Origin: Pseudomonas sp. Irchel s3b2
GTDB taxonomy: Bacteria; Pseudomonadota; Gammaproteobacteria; Pseudomonadales; Pseudomonadaceae
Assembly (NCBI RefSeq): GCF_900187445.1
Contig: NZ_FYEB01000018.1
Span: 37,373-101,372 of the forward strand
Reading direction: 5' to 3'
DNA: 64,000 nt
Below, piece by piece: positions 25,492 to 33,875 of the stretch. The translations under genes were made by a program, and so were the position numbers. Position 1 is the first letter of the stretch. Each line of letters starts with the position of its first letter. The notes below the pieces were generated by a model. It was given only the letters and a program-made list of their open reading frames with translations. It searched no databases and was not told the DNA's origin.

Positions 25492-26426
25492 GGCGTGAAC
25501 TCCTTGTTCTTGTCATTGCCCAGCAGGTAACCGCTGGGGTTGGCCTCAAGCCGATGGGAAATGGTTCGCAGCGAACTCAAGGTATCGCGCAGCTCACGCA
25601 CCGCCGGCGCCAGGCCATTGAGGCCCTGCATGCCGCTGTTGAGGGAATCCTGATTGGCGGAGAGCAACGTGTTGATGGTCGCGCTGCTTTGTTCCAGGGA
25701 CTTCATGGCTTGCTCGGCACTGCCGAACATCTGCTTGCCCTGATCGTTGAGCAGGCCGTTGGCGTTGCGCATCAACGCGGTGGTCTGTTCCAGGGTGGCG
25801 CTGGCCTGCTTGCCAACCGAAGCCAGTTGCTGCATCGCCTGACGAATGTCGCCGCGCTGGTCGGCGATGGTGCCGGTGGTTTGCTCCAGATGCTCCAGGG
25901 TGCTGCTGATAAGCGCGACGTTCTCCGAGGAAAACAACTGATTGGCGTTGTGCATCAACACGTTCACGCCCTCCATCAGATCGTTACTGTCATTCATCAA
26001 CCGGGCAATGGGCGAGGGCGACGCAACGATTGTCGGCAAATTGCCGTCCTTGCCCTTGAGGGTCGGACTTTGTGGCGTGCCGCCGCTGAGCTGGATGATC
26101 GAGGTCCCGGTGATCCCGGTCAGCGCCAGTTTGGCCTGGGTGTCTTCCTTGATCGGAGTGTCTCCGCCCAGGCGAATCCGCGCCAACACCCGGCGCGGAT
26201 CATTCGGGTCCAGGCGCAGCATCACCACATCGCCGACCTTGATCCCGCTGTACTGCACGGCGCTGCCCTTGGACAGGCCGCTGACCGCCTCGTTGAAGAC
26301 GATTTCGTAATCCTTGAATTCGGTATCGACGCTGGACTTGGCCAGCCACAGACCGAAGAGCAGGGCGCCCGCCACCACTATGACGGTGAACAGGCCGATC
26401 AATACGTGATGGGCTCGGGTTTCCAT
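25488..26426 (-). CDS. MCE-domain (MlaD-like) substrate-binding protein
   Basis: 312 aa: one N-terminal membrane anchor (about 9-29), a single MCE domain (about 40-115; VQYSGIKVGDVVMLRL, GITGTSIIQLSGG), then a long helical, Gln/Ser-rich tail (140-300) that may form a coiled-coil tube. It is longer than MlaD (about 150-180 aa) because of this tail. It should bind lipid in the periplasm and dock on the MlaE-like permease. The start is 1 base past the ATPase stop. Confidence 0.9.
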   Translation of the reverse strand: METRAHHVLIGLFTVIVVAGALLFGLWLAKSSVDTEFKDYEIVFNEAVSGLSKGSAVQYSGIKVGDVVMLRLDPNDPRRVLARIRLGGDTPIKEDTQAKLALTGITGTSIIQLSGGTPQSPTLKGKDGNLPTIVASPSPIARLMNDSNDLMEGVNVLMHNANQLFSSENVALISSTLEHLEQTTGTIADQRGDIRQAMQQLASVGKQASATLEQTTALMRNANGLLNDQGKQMFGSAEQAMKSLEQSSATINTLLSANQDSLNSGMQGLNGLAPAVRELRDTLSSLRTISHRLEANPSGYLLGNDKNKEFTP

Positions 26427-26427
26427 G

Positions 26428-27231
26428 TCAGACCTCGTTGAGCTGGTTAGCGGCCGTCAGCGCCGCGCGGCCGCGAGGGCCATGGAAGTATTCGTGAATC
26501 CACGCATCATCGGTTTCCGACACCTTGTCGATGCCGTCCGCCACCAGCACTTTCTTCTGCGCCAGCACCGCCACTCGGTCGGTGATGGTGTATAGCGTGT
26601 CGAGGTCGTGGGTCACCAGAAACACGCTCAGGCCCAAGGCATCGCGCAGAGTCAGGATCAGCTGATCGAAACCTGCGGCGCCAATCGGGTCTAGACCGGC
26701 GGTGGGTTCGTCGAGAAACAGGATGTCCGGGTCCAGGGCCAAGGCACGGGCCAGGGCCGCGCGCTTGATCATGCCGCCGGACAGTGAAGCAGGGTATTTG
26801 TCGGCCGCCGACAATGGCAGCCCGGCCAACGCCAGTTTCACCGCCGCCAGGTGCTCGGCATCGGCACGGCTCAGGCCGGCATGTTCAATCAGGGGCAGAG
26901 CGACGTTCTCGGTCACGGTGAGCGAAGAGAACAAGGCACCTTTCTGGAACAACACACCGAACCGCCGTTCGACCAGCGAGCGCTCGTGTTCCGACAGGCT
27001 CGGCAAGTTCTTGCCGAAGACCTTCACCAGCCCTTCGCTGGGCTGACGCAGGCCGACAATGCTGCGAAGCAGCACCGATTTGCCGCTGCCGGAACCGCCG
27101 ACCACCGCCAGAATCTCGCCCTTGTACAAGTCCAGGTCGAGGTTCTCGTGCACGCTCTGCCGGCCGAAGCGATTGCACAGCCCACGGACTTCGATCACCG
27201 CCTCTGAAGGCGCTCGGGGTAAACGACTCAC
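26428..27231 (-). CDS. MlaF-like lipid ABC transporter ATPase
   Basis: 267 aa ABC ATPase: Walker A GGSGSGKSV, signature LSGGMIKRAALARALA, Walker B ILFLDEPTAGLDP, switch His THDLDTL, and a C-terminal extension (WIHEYFHGPRGRAAL) of the kind that clasps the partner subunit in MlaF. It energises the MlaE-like permease. Its ATG overlaps the permease stop by four bases (ATGA). Confidence 0.92.
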   Translation of the reverse strand: MSRLPRAPSEAVIEVRGLCNRFGRQSVHENLDLDLYKGEILAVVGGSGSGKSVLLRSIVGLRQPSEGLVKVFGKNLPSLSEHERSLVERRFGVLFQKGALFSSLTVTENVALPLIEHAGLSRADAEHLAAVKLALAGLPLSAADKYPASLSGGMIKRAALARALALDPDILFLDEPTAGLDPIGAAGFDQLILTLRDALGLSVFLVTHDLDTLYTITDRVAVLAQKKVLVADGIDKVSETDDAWIHEYFHGPRGRAALTAANQLNEV

Positions 27232-28376
27232 CAGTCCATCTCCATGAAAAACAACGCAGCTACGGCGTCGAGCACGATCACCACGAAAATCGACTGCACC
27301 ACGCTGGACGTGGTGTGCGCGCCGACGGACTCGGCGCTGCCGCTGACCTTGAAGCCCTCGAGGCAGCCGATGGCGGCAATCAGGAACGCAAATATCGGCG
27401 CTTTGACGATCCCCACCAGAAAGTGCTGAACGCCGATGTCCGATTGCAGCAGTGACAGGAACATCGCCGGCGAGATATCCAGCGACAGCGCGCAGACTAC
27501 GCCACCGCCGACAATCCCTGACACCATCGCCAGAAAGGTCAACATCGGCAACGCCACCAGCAACGCCAGGACGCGGGGTACTACCAGCAACTCCATCGGG
27601 TCGAGGCCGAGGGTGCGGATCGCGTCGATTTCTTCGTTGGCCTTCATCGAACCGATCTGCGCGGTGAACGCACTGGCGGTGCGGCCCGCCATCAGGATCG
27701 CCGTGAGCAACACGCCGAACTCCCGCAGAAAAGAGAACGCCACCAGATCCACGGTGAAAATACTCGCGCCAAAACTGGCCAGAACCGTCGCCCCAAGAAA
27801 CGCCACCACGGCGCCCACCAGAAAGGTCAGCAGGGCGACGATGGGGGCGGCGTCGAGGCCGGTCTGTTCAATGTGAGCGACCATCGGCGTGAGGCGCCAG
27901 CGCTTGGGCCGAAACAGCCCGCGAGCGATGGTTTCCAGGATCAGGCCGACGAAACCCAACAGTTGCAACGTGTCCTGCCAGACCGCGTCGACCGCGCGGC
28001 CGATGCGGGTCAGCAGTTGAATGCCGACGCTGATTTCCGGTTCTTTGATCGGCACGCAGAAATCGCTGAGTGAGCAGTACACCGTCTGCAACAAGGCGCG
28101 ATCCGCGGAAGAAAGGGTGCAATCGGGGTGTTCGGCAGATTTGCCCAGACGCTCGGCCCCCAGCAACTCCACCAGCAATGACGCACCCGCCGTATCGAGC
28201 GCGCCGAGGCCATTGAGATCGATGTGGGTGTTGTTGTCGTATTGGCCACGGAGCTTTTCGCTCAGGCGGCTGAGATCGGCGTAATGGGCGAGCGTCCAGT
28301 CACCCGTGACCCGCAACAGGGCAGGGCTGTGCGAGGTATCCAGTCGGGCACTGCCGGGCATTGTGCTGCTAGTCAT
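27228..28376 (-). CDS. STAS-MlaE fusion permease of an MCE transport system
   Basis: 382 aa. Residues 1-110 form a STAS-like domain (LNGLGALDTAGASLLVELL), and 130-380 form an MlaE permease with MAGRTASAFTAQIGSMKANEEIDAIRTLGLDP, the conserved coupling loop, and five to six membrane segments. It therefore fuses what are separate MlaB and MlaE proteins in the canonical Mla system. First gene of the permease-ATPase-MCE-lipoprotein operon, likely a phospholipid or hydrophobic-compound mover across the envelope; direction is not evident from sequence. Confidence 0.92.
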   Translation of the reverse strand: MTSSTMPGSARLDTSHSPALLRVTGDWTLAHYADLSRLSEKLRGQYDNNTHIDLNGLGALDTAGASLLVELLGAERLGKSAEHPDCTLSSADRALLQTVYCSLSDFCVPIKEPEISVGIQLLTRIGRAVDAVWQDTLQLLGFVGLILETIARGLFRPKRWRLTPMVAHIEQTGLDAAPIVALLTFLVGAVVAFLGATVLASFGASIFTVDLVAFSFLREFGVLLTAILMAGRTASAFTAQIGSMKANEEIDAIRTLGLDPMELLVVPRVLALLVALPMLTFLAMVSGIVGGGVVCALSLDISPAMFLSLLQSDIGVQHFLVGIVKAPIFAFLIAAIGCLEGFKVSGSAESVGAHTTSSVVQSIFVVIVLDAVAALFFMEMDW

Positions 28377-28430
28377 AAGCTCCGTGCTTGTTCGGCTATT
28401 ACGCAGACCTGACTAATAACACGAACCGCG

Positions 28431-29459
28431 TTACTTTTCTTTGATGGGTGTGCTGTCCAGGACCTTGAAGCGCAGCACGCCAATCAGCTGACCATCCTCA
28501 GTCAGCACCCGTACCTGCCATTTTCCGGCGGGATTACCGGGGAAGTTCTGCTTGTGGGTCCAGGCGCGGTAGCCTTCCTTGCGCCCCCCGTTGATGTCCA
28601 GCGGGATACGATCGACTTCTTTACCGTTGAACATCCAGACGTGATAAATCCGTTCGGCCAGACCCCGCGGAGCGTTGATCGCGGTGAATGCATATAGCCC
28701 ACCGCCACGAATCTGCTCGGCGCTGACTTCTTCCAGGCTCTTGCCGGGAGTTCGATCCTGCATTTGGGTGCTGATCGCCACATCAGTCATCCACAGGGTC
28801 GCCGGCGGCACCCAGGAGCGCAGCACCCAACCGGCGGCACCGATGCCGACGGTGATGCTGAGGATCGCCAGCGCATTGCGCACCGTGCGAATCGGGAAGA
28901 TCGAGGCCAGGCTCGGGAACGACAGAAGCATGGCAATACCCAGCGCCAGCTTGAAGCTTTGGGCGGTGGTCAGGTGCAGGATGACGGGCAGGGCGGTCAG
29001 CAGGGCCGCGAACAGGGTCAGGGTATGCAGCGCCAGGAACGCCCAGCGGCGCGGTGCCAGCCATTTGTAATAGAGCGGGTCGATGATCGAAATCAGCGCC
29101 GCCATGCTCAGTAATCCCGTGAAGAACAACTGGCCGCTGTTCCAGGTGGTGGTGATTAAAAAGAACGGCAGGACAAAGAACAGGCTTTCCTGATGGATCA
29201 TCTGCGTTGCATACCGCAGCAACGGCTGGGGTATTTCCCGCTTGAAGACCCTGGCGAACAGCTTGGTGAGGCTGTTTTCCAGCATCAGCCAGACCCAGCT
29301 GATCAGCATGATGGTGGTGATCCAGGTCGCCAGACCTTGTTGGCGATCCACCAGCATGAAACTGCCGACCCCGGAGATGAAACCGCCAAGCGCAATGACC
29401 CCGGGATAGCGCTTCATCAATTCGAGGATGCGCTGTACGTACAGGGTCAGATTCGGCAT
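28431..29459 (-). CDS. DUF5924/DUF2914 membrane protein
   Basis: 342 aa with about seven membrane segments in residues 15-220 followed by a soluble C-terminal domain (about 230-340) bearing YHVWMFNGKEVDRIPL, GYRAWTHK and GKWQVRVLTEDG, the pattern of DUF2914. I take ATG 29459 (MPNLTLYVQRILELMKRYPG) as the start; GTG at 29471 is an alternative, and neither has an obvious ribosome site. Function unknown. It is separated from the MCE operon by 54 bases downstream. Confidence 0.75.
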   Translation of the reverse strand: MPNLTLYVQRILELMKRYPGVIALGGFISGVGSFMLVDRQQGLATWITTIMLISWVWLMLENSLTKLFARVFKREIPQPLLRYATQMIHQESLFFVLPFFLITTTWNSGQLFFTGLLSMAALISIIDPLYYKWLAPRRWAFLALHTLTLFAALLTALPVILHLTTAQSFKLALGIAMLLSFPSLASIFPIRTVRNALAILSITVGIGAAGWVLRSWVPPATLWMTDVAISTQMQDRTPGKSLEEVSAEQIRGGGLYAFTAINAPRGLAERIYHVWMFNGKEVDRIPLDINGGRKEGYRAWTHKQNFPGNPAGKWQVRVLTEDGQLIGVLRFKVLDSTPIKEK

Positions 29460-29559
29460 TCGGCGATTCACAATAGTCGTGGGAAAAATCCTCGACAGGG
29501 TACCGCCCGGGGGGGCCTGTGGCGAGGCTTGCGGTCACTTTGATCTAACCCAAAACCCT

Positions 29560-29700
29560 GTGGCGAGGGAGCTTGCTCCCGCTCGGCTGCGCAGCAGCCG
29601 CAATATCGGTGAATGCGGTGTGTCTGATAAACCGGGGGTGCCGTTTTCAGGGCCGCTTCGCAGCCCAACGGGAGCAAGCTCCCTCGCCACACAAAACCCA
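29560..29700. repeat. REP palindrome pair, family C
   Basis: Core GGCGAGGGAGCTTGCTCCC near 29562-29580 and its inverse at 29680-29700 bracket about 100 bases that contain further small palindromes (GCTGCGCAGCAGC). A stray half-copy of similar sequence lies at 29517-29533. Confidence 0.9.
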
Positions 29701-29714
29701 TTGCCATAGGGAAA

Positions 29715-31094
29715 TCATTGCTTTCTGCGGTGAATGCGCCAACCCAATATTCCAAGCACCATCAATCCAAATCCCCCGACAATCGCCCACATCACTTGGT
29801 CATAACTCATCAGCGGCTTCTCGATCCGCAGATAGCCCGGTTGCAGTAGCAACTGACGCATTGCCTTGTTCGCCTCGGCCAGCGTCACGCCTTGCAACGC
29901 CCTGGCCGGGTTGATGAAATGGCCGTCTTCGTAATCGCCAAGGGCGCTCCAGTAATAGTTCGCCAGGGCGCTATTGCCTTGCACGGCCCAGGCCTGGCGA
30001 GCGATGGCCGCTTGCTTGAGACGGGCGAAGGTGGCGGCATCGAGGCCGTTCTTGAGCAGATCGGCTTGAAGCTCATCCAGCACCTGTTCCGCTGCCAGCA
30101 CGTCGTCGCGATCAAGGTCGGCGTTCAGGCTCATGAAGCCCACCCCGCCAAATACCTCGCGCTCGGCCGAGGGCCCGTAAGACAACCCATGGGCCAGGCG
30201 CAATTGGCGATAGAGCGCCCAGTCCAGATAGTCCTTGAGCAGGTCGAAGGTTTCGTCGTGCTGGTCTTGCAGCACCGGTTCCGGCACCAGCCAATGCAAT
30301 TTGGCACCGCCGCCGACGAAACCGTTGCTCAAATTTCGCTCGTGAGCCGCGCTGGCCTGAATGTCTGGCAACGGCAGGTGAGCGCTAGGCTCAACCGCTT
30401 CGAGCGCACCATAGGCCCGTTCCAGATAGGCCGGCAGCAGGCGGTCCAGATCGCCGACCACGATCAGGGTCATGTTGTTGGGCGCGTACCAGTCCTTGCG
30501 CACCTTCTCCAATTGCTCGCGGGTCAGATGATCGACTTGCGCGTGCTCAGGGCATTTGAGGCCCAGTTCCACCGCCAACTGATTACTCGCGGTATGCCCC
30601 ACGTCCTGGCGATCCAGCCAGCGTTGCAGGTGCGAGTAATGACCGCCATCTTCGCGCTCGACTATTTGCTTGGCGACGTTAATGGCATTGTCGTCAATAC
30701 GAGTCTGGGTCAGCAGCGCCAACAGCAGGTCGAGGACCTTGCGCTGGTTTTTCGCCGGGGCTTCGATGACGAAGGTCGTGTCGGCATTGCTGGTGTAAGC
30801 ATTCCACTCACCGCCCAGGACCTGCATGCGTTCTTCCAGACCGTCTTCGCCGGTCGCATCAATACCGCTGAACAGCAAGTGTTCGAGCAGATGCGGCAGC
30901 TCCTTGTCGGCACAGCTGAAATCATCCAGGCCGACGCCAACCACTAACCGGATCGCCACATGCCCGCGCTCAGTGCCCGGTTTGAGCACCAGTTGCAAGC
31001 CGTTGGGCAACGTATAGCCCTCGACCTGAAAGCGATCTTGGGCAAATGAAGGCAGTGAGCCAAGCAATAGACAAGCGAACAACAAACAGCGCAT
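29715..31094 (-). CDS. Membrane-anchored M16-family zinc peptidase homologue
   Basis: 459 aa: signal peptide (about 1-19), N-terminal M16 domain with the inverted zinc motif H-L-L-E-H (68-72) and a third ligand candidate at Glu146/Glu148, a second M16 domain (about 190-400), and a C-terminal membrane segment (about 432-450) with a basic RIHRRKQ tail. It is probably anchored in the inner membrane facing the periplasm. Zinc ligands are present, so it may be active. M16B peptidases often come as a catalytic/non-catalytic pair, but no partner is adjacent. Confidence 0.88.
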   Translation of the reverse strand: MRCLLFACLLLGSLPSFAQDRFQVEGYTLPNGLQLVLKPGTERGHVAIRLVVGVGLDDFSCADKELPHLLEHLLFSGIDATGEDGLEERMQVLGGEWNAYTSNADTTFVIEAPAKNQRKVLDLLLALLTQTRIDDNAINVAKQIVEREDGGHYSHLQRWLDRQDVGHTASNQLAVELGLKCPEHAQVDHLTREQLEKVRKDWYAPNNMTLIVVGDLDRLLPAYLERAYGALEAVEPSAHLPLPDIQASAAHERNLSNGFVGGGAKLHWLVPEPVLQDQHDETFDLLKDYLDWALYRQLRLAHGLSYGPSAEREVFGGVGFMSLNADLDRDDVLAAEQVLDELQADLLKNGLDAATFARLKQAAIARQAWAVQGNSALANYYWSALGDYEDGHFINPARALQGVTLAEANKAMRQLLLQPGYLRIEKPLMSYDQVMWAIVGGFGLMVLGILGWRIHRRKQ

Positions 31095-31150
31095 AACGAA
31101 GTTTCCTACGACCAGCGTAAGTTCAACAGACTTCAGGCAATGATGGACGT

Positions 31151-32809
31151 TCAGGGTGAATGAGTGATGTCAGCCGTATCATCGACTGCCAGAGCGCCAG
31201 TGTCTGAGGTGCCCAAAACCGCATAGGCACTGCTGCAAAACAATGAATTCAAGCGTCTCATGTCAGCAATCAGCTCCAGATGCAGCGAACTGGTCTCGAT
31301 ACTTTGCACGATCTTACGGTGTAAACGGCTGACATGAGCATGGGCGAGGCGGCGTTCCTGTGCACGAAAGCGACGTTTCTCACGCAGCAACTGGCGGGCA
31401 CTTTCCGGATCGGCGCTGAGGAACACCGACAATCCCAGACGCAGATTGGCGATCAACTGACTGTGCAGCCCCGCCAATTCCTCCAGACCGACCTCGGAAA
31501 AAGACCGGCGTTGCGAGGTTTTCTGCTGCTGAACCTTGCGCAGCATGCGTTCGATCACGTCGCTGGCCAGTTTCAGGTTGATTGCCAGCTCGATGGTTTC
31601 CGCCCATCGCCGGCTGTCCTGCTCGCTGAGGTCTTCGCGGGGCATTTGCGCCAGATAGAGCTTGATGGCGCTGTAGAGCGCTTCGACATCATCGGTCAGG
31701 CGACGAATTTCCTGGGTGACGGCGGTCTGTTTGCCGCGCAACACGGCGAGCATGGCTTCGAGCATGCTGTCGACCAGATCGCCGATGCGCAGGGTTTCCC
31801 GAGCAGCATTGGCCAGCGCCAGACTCGGGGTGACCAGAGCGGTCGGGTCGAGATGCCGCGGTTTGGCGGTGCCGTTGATGTCCGGCCGCTCTGGCAGTAA
31901 CCACCCACAGAGCTTGGCCATTGGTCCAACACTGGGCAACAAGATCAGGCAGCGCACGGTGTTGTAGAGCAGGTGGAAGCCGATGACCATTTCCTGAGGG
32001 CTGAAGTCGAGGCTGTCGATCCAGTGCACCAGCGGATCGAGCACCGGAATGATCAGCAGCAGACCAATCAGTTTGTACAACAGGCTGCCAAGCGCCACCT
32101 GACGGCCGGCCGCGTTCTGCATGCTGGTGCTGAGAAAAGCAAGAATGCCGCTGCCGATGTTGGCGCCGATCACCAGGCCGATGGCCACTGGCAAACTGAT
32201 CACGCTGGCACCGGCCAGGGTCGCGGTCAGCAGGACGGCAGCCAGGCTGGAATAGGAAACCATCGCGAACAGCGCACCGACCAAGGCATCGAGCAGAATG
32301 TCGCCGGTCAAAGAGGCGAAGATGACTTTCACCCCTTGCGCCTGAGTGATCGGCGCGGCGGCCTCGACGATCAGTTGCAGCGCCAGAATGATCAGCCCCA
32401 GACCAATACTGACCCGGCCCATCTGCCCGACCCGGGTCTGCTTGCGCGACAGAAAGAAAATCACCCCGAGGAAAATCAGCAACGGCGACAGCCACGACAA
32501 GTCGAGGGTCAGTACCCGCGCCATCAGTGCGGTACCGACGTCGGCACCGAGCATGGTCGCCAGAGCCGGGGTCAGCGCCATCAGGCCCTGACCGACAAAC
32601 GAGGTAACGAGCATGGCGGTGGCATTGCTGCTCTGGACCATGGCGGTCACCATGATGCCGGCAACAAACGCCAACCAGCGCCTGGACATGTTATGGGCGA
32701 TCACGTGACGCAAGTTGGAACCATAAACCCGCAGGATGCCGGTTCGGACGATGTGCGTGCCCCAGATCAACAAGGTCACGGCTGATAACAAATTGAGCAG
32801 GGTGAGCAT
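31151..32809 (-). CDS. Na+/phosphate cotransporter family protein with PhoU-like tail
   Basis: 552 aa. Residues 1-310 are a NptA/PNaS-type membrane domain with two repeated QSS-type motifs (MVQSSNATAMLV; MVSYSSLAAVLL) and GADVGTALMA / GANIGSGILA; residues 330-540 form a helical PhoU-like domain. It probably moves phosphate or another anion with Na+; in bacteria such YjbB-type proteins can export phosphate. No clear Pho box was found in the 213-base gap upstream. Confidence 0.88.
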   Translation of the reverse strand: MLTLLNLLSAVTLLIWGTHIVRTGILRVYGSNLRHVIAHNMSRRWLAFVAGIMVTAMVQSSNATAMLVTSFVGQGLMALTPALATMLGADVGTALMARVLTLDLSWLSPLLIFLGVIFFLSRKQTRVGQMGRVSIGLGLIILALQLIVEAAAPITQAQGVKVIFASLTGDILLDALVGALFAMVSYSSLAAVLLTATLAGASVISLPVAIGLVIGANIGSGILAFLSTSMQNAAGRQVALGSLLYKLIGLLLIIPVLDPLVHWIDSLDFSPQEMVIGFHLLYNTVRCLILLPSVGPMAKLCGWLLPERPDINGTAKPRHLDPTALVTPSLALANAARETLRIGDLVDSMLEAMLAVLRGKQTAVTQEIRRLTDDVEALYSAIKLYLAQMPREDLSEQDSRRWAETIELAINLKLASDVIERMLRKVQQQKTSQRRSFSEVGLEELAGLHSQLIANLRLGLSVFLSADPESARQLLREKRRFRAQERRLAHAHVSRLHRKIVQSIETSSLHLELIADMRRLNSLFCSSAYAVLGTSDTGALAVDDTADITHSP

Positions 32810-32974
32810 GCAGACCCCCTGTGGTGGCAGCGCCCCAGTGGGGCAAGTCGACGGTGCCGCGCGTTTTTCTACGTTCTGTACTTAAGCTGTAGTTGGCTAA
32901 CGGTCTGGGCGCCAGCATCGCATAGCTAAAGAGGCGATTGAAACAAAACTGTCATGAAAACAGTTTGCTGCAGA

Positions 32975-33008
32975 GATGACAAAGGGGCCCGAAGGCCCCT
33001 TTGTCATC
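32975..33008. terminator. Terminator hairpin after the TerC gene
   Basis: A perfect 15-bp stem (32975-32989 with 32994-33008) around a CGAA loop, containing AAAGGGGCC/GGCCCCTTT. It lies 15 bases past the TerC stop. Confidence 0.88.
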
Positions 33009-33022
33009 GCAGGGTGTTCGGG

Positions 33023-33790
33023 TTACTGACCCGGAACATCCTTGCGCAGTTTCACCGGCTCCTGCTGTTTGCGCTTTCTCGCCATCGCGGTGCGCATCTT
33101 GATGTTGATCGCTTCCACCGCCAGCGAGAACGCCATGGCAAAGTAGACGTAGCCTTTTGGCAAGTGCACGTCAAGCGATTCGGCAATCAGCACGGTACCC
33201 ACCAGCAACAGGAACGACAGCGCCAGCATTTTCAGCGACGGGTGCTTGTCGATGAACTCGCTGATGGTGCCCGAGGCCCACATCATCACTAGCACAGCGA
33301 CGATGATCGCCGCGACCATGACCGGTACGTGGGACACCATGCCAACGGCAGTGATGACCGAGTCCAGCGAGAACACAATGTCGATGATCGCGATCTGAAT
33401 AATGGTGTAGATAAAGCTGCCACCCTTGCCGCTCGGCTCGTCGCTGACTTCATCTTCGCCTTCCAGCCCGTGGTACATCTCTTGCGAGCTCTTCCACAGC
33501 AGGAACAGACCACCGAAGAACAGGATCAGGTCACGCCCGGAAATACCCTGGCCGAATACTTCGAACAGGTCTGAGGTGAGGCGCATGACCCAGGTGATCG
33601 ACAGCAGCAACAGGATCCGCGTGATCATGGCCAGCGCCAGGCCGAAAATCCGGGTGCGCGCCTGCATGTGCTTGGGCATGCGGCTGACCAGGATCGAAAT
33701 CATGATGATGTTGTCGATGCCCAGGACGATCTCCAGGGCAGTCAGGGTGAAGAAGGCAACCCAGATTTCAGGGTTGGTCAGCCATTCCAT
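33023..33790 (-). CDS. TerC-family integral membrane protein
   Basis: 255 aa with about seven membrane segments and the paired acidic motifs ALEIVLGIDNIIMIS and IIDIVFSLDSVITAVGM that mark TerC proteins. Some relatives export manganese or calcium or confer tellurite resistance; the substrate here cannot be told. It ends in a basic, Gln-rich cytoplasmic tail. It follows the citrate transporter on the same strand after 85 bases that can form a GC-rich hairpin. Confidence 0.88.
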   Translation of the reverse strand: MEWLTNPEIWVAFFTLTALEIVLGIDNIIMISILVSRMPKHMQARTRIFGLALAMITRILLLLSITWVMRLTSDLFEVFGQGISGRDLILFFGGLFLLWKSSQEMYHGLEGEDEVSDEPSGKGGSFIYTIIQIAIIDIVFSLDSVITAVGMVSHVPVMVAAIIVAVLVMMWASGTISEFIDKHPSLKMLALSFLLLVGTVLIAESLDVHLPKGYVYFAMAFSLAVEAINIKMRTAMARKRKQQEPVKLRKDVPGQ

Positions 33791-33875
33791 GTGTATTCCT
33801 TTGAGGATGTGTTAAACCACGAAGGGCCCGGGCTTCAAACAACAAAGCCTGGACCCGTCATGGTGAGTCTTGGGC

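Noticed and set aside
32941..32967. Possible Pho box upstream of the Na/Pi cotransporter gene (CTGTCAT plus a second half)
   Set aside because: The second half does not match CTGTCA and the repeat spacing is 12 rather than 11 bases; the segment is better read as a small hairpin AAACTG/CAGTTT.
33791..33875. yybP-ykoY manganese riboswitch before the TerC gene
   Set aside because: Such riboswitches often precede TerC/MntP genes, but the gap is only 85 bases and shows a single GC-rich hairpin without the conserved loop motifs.
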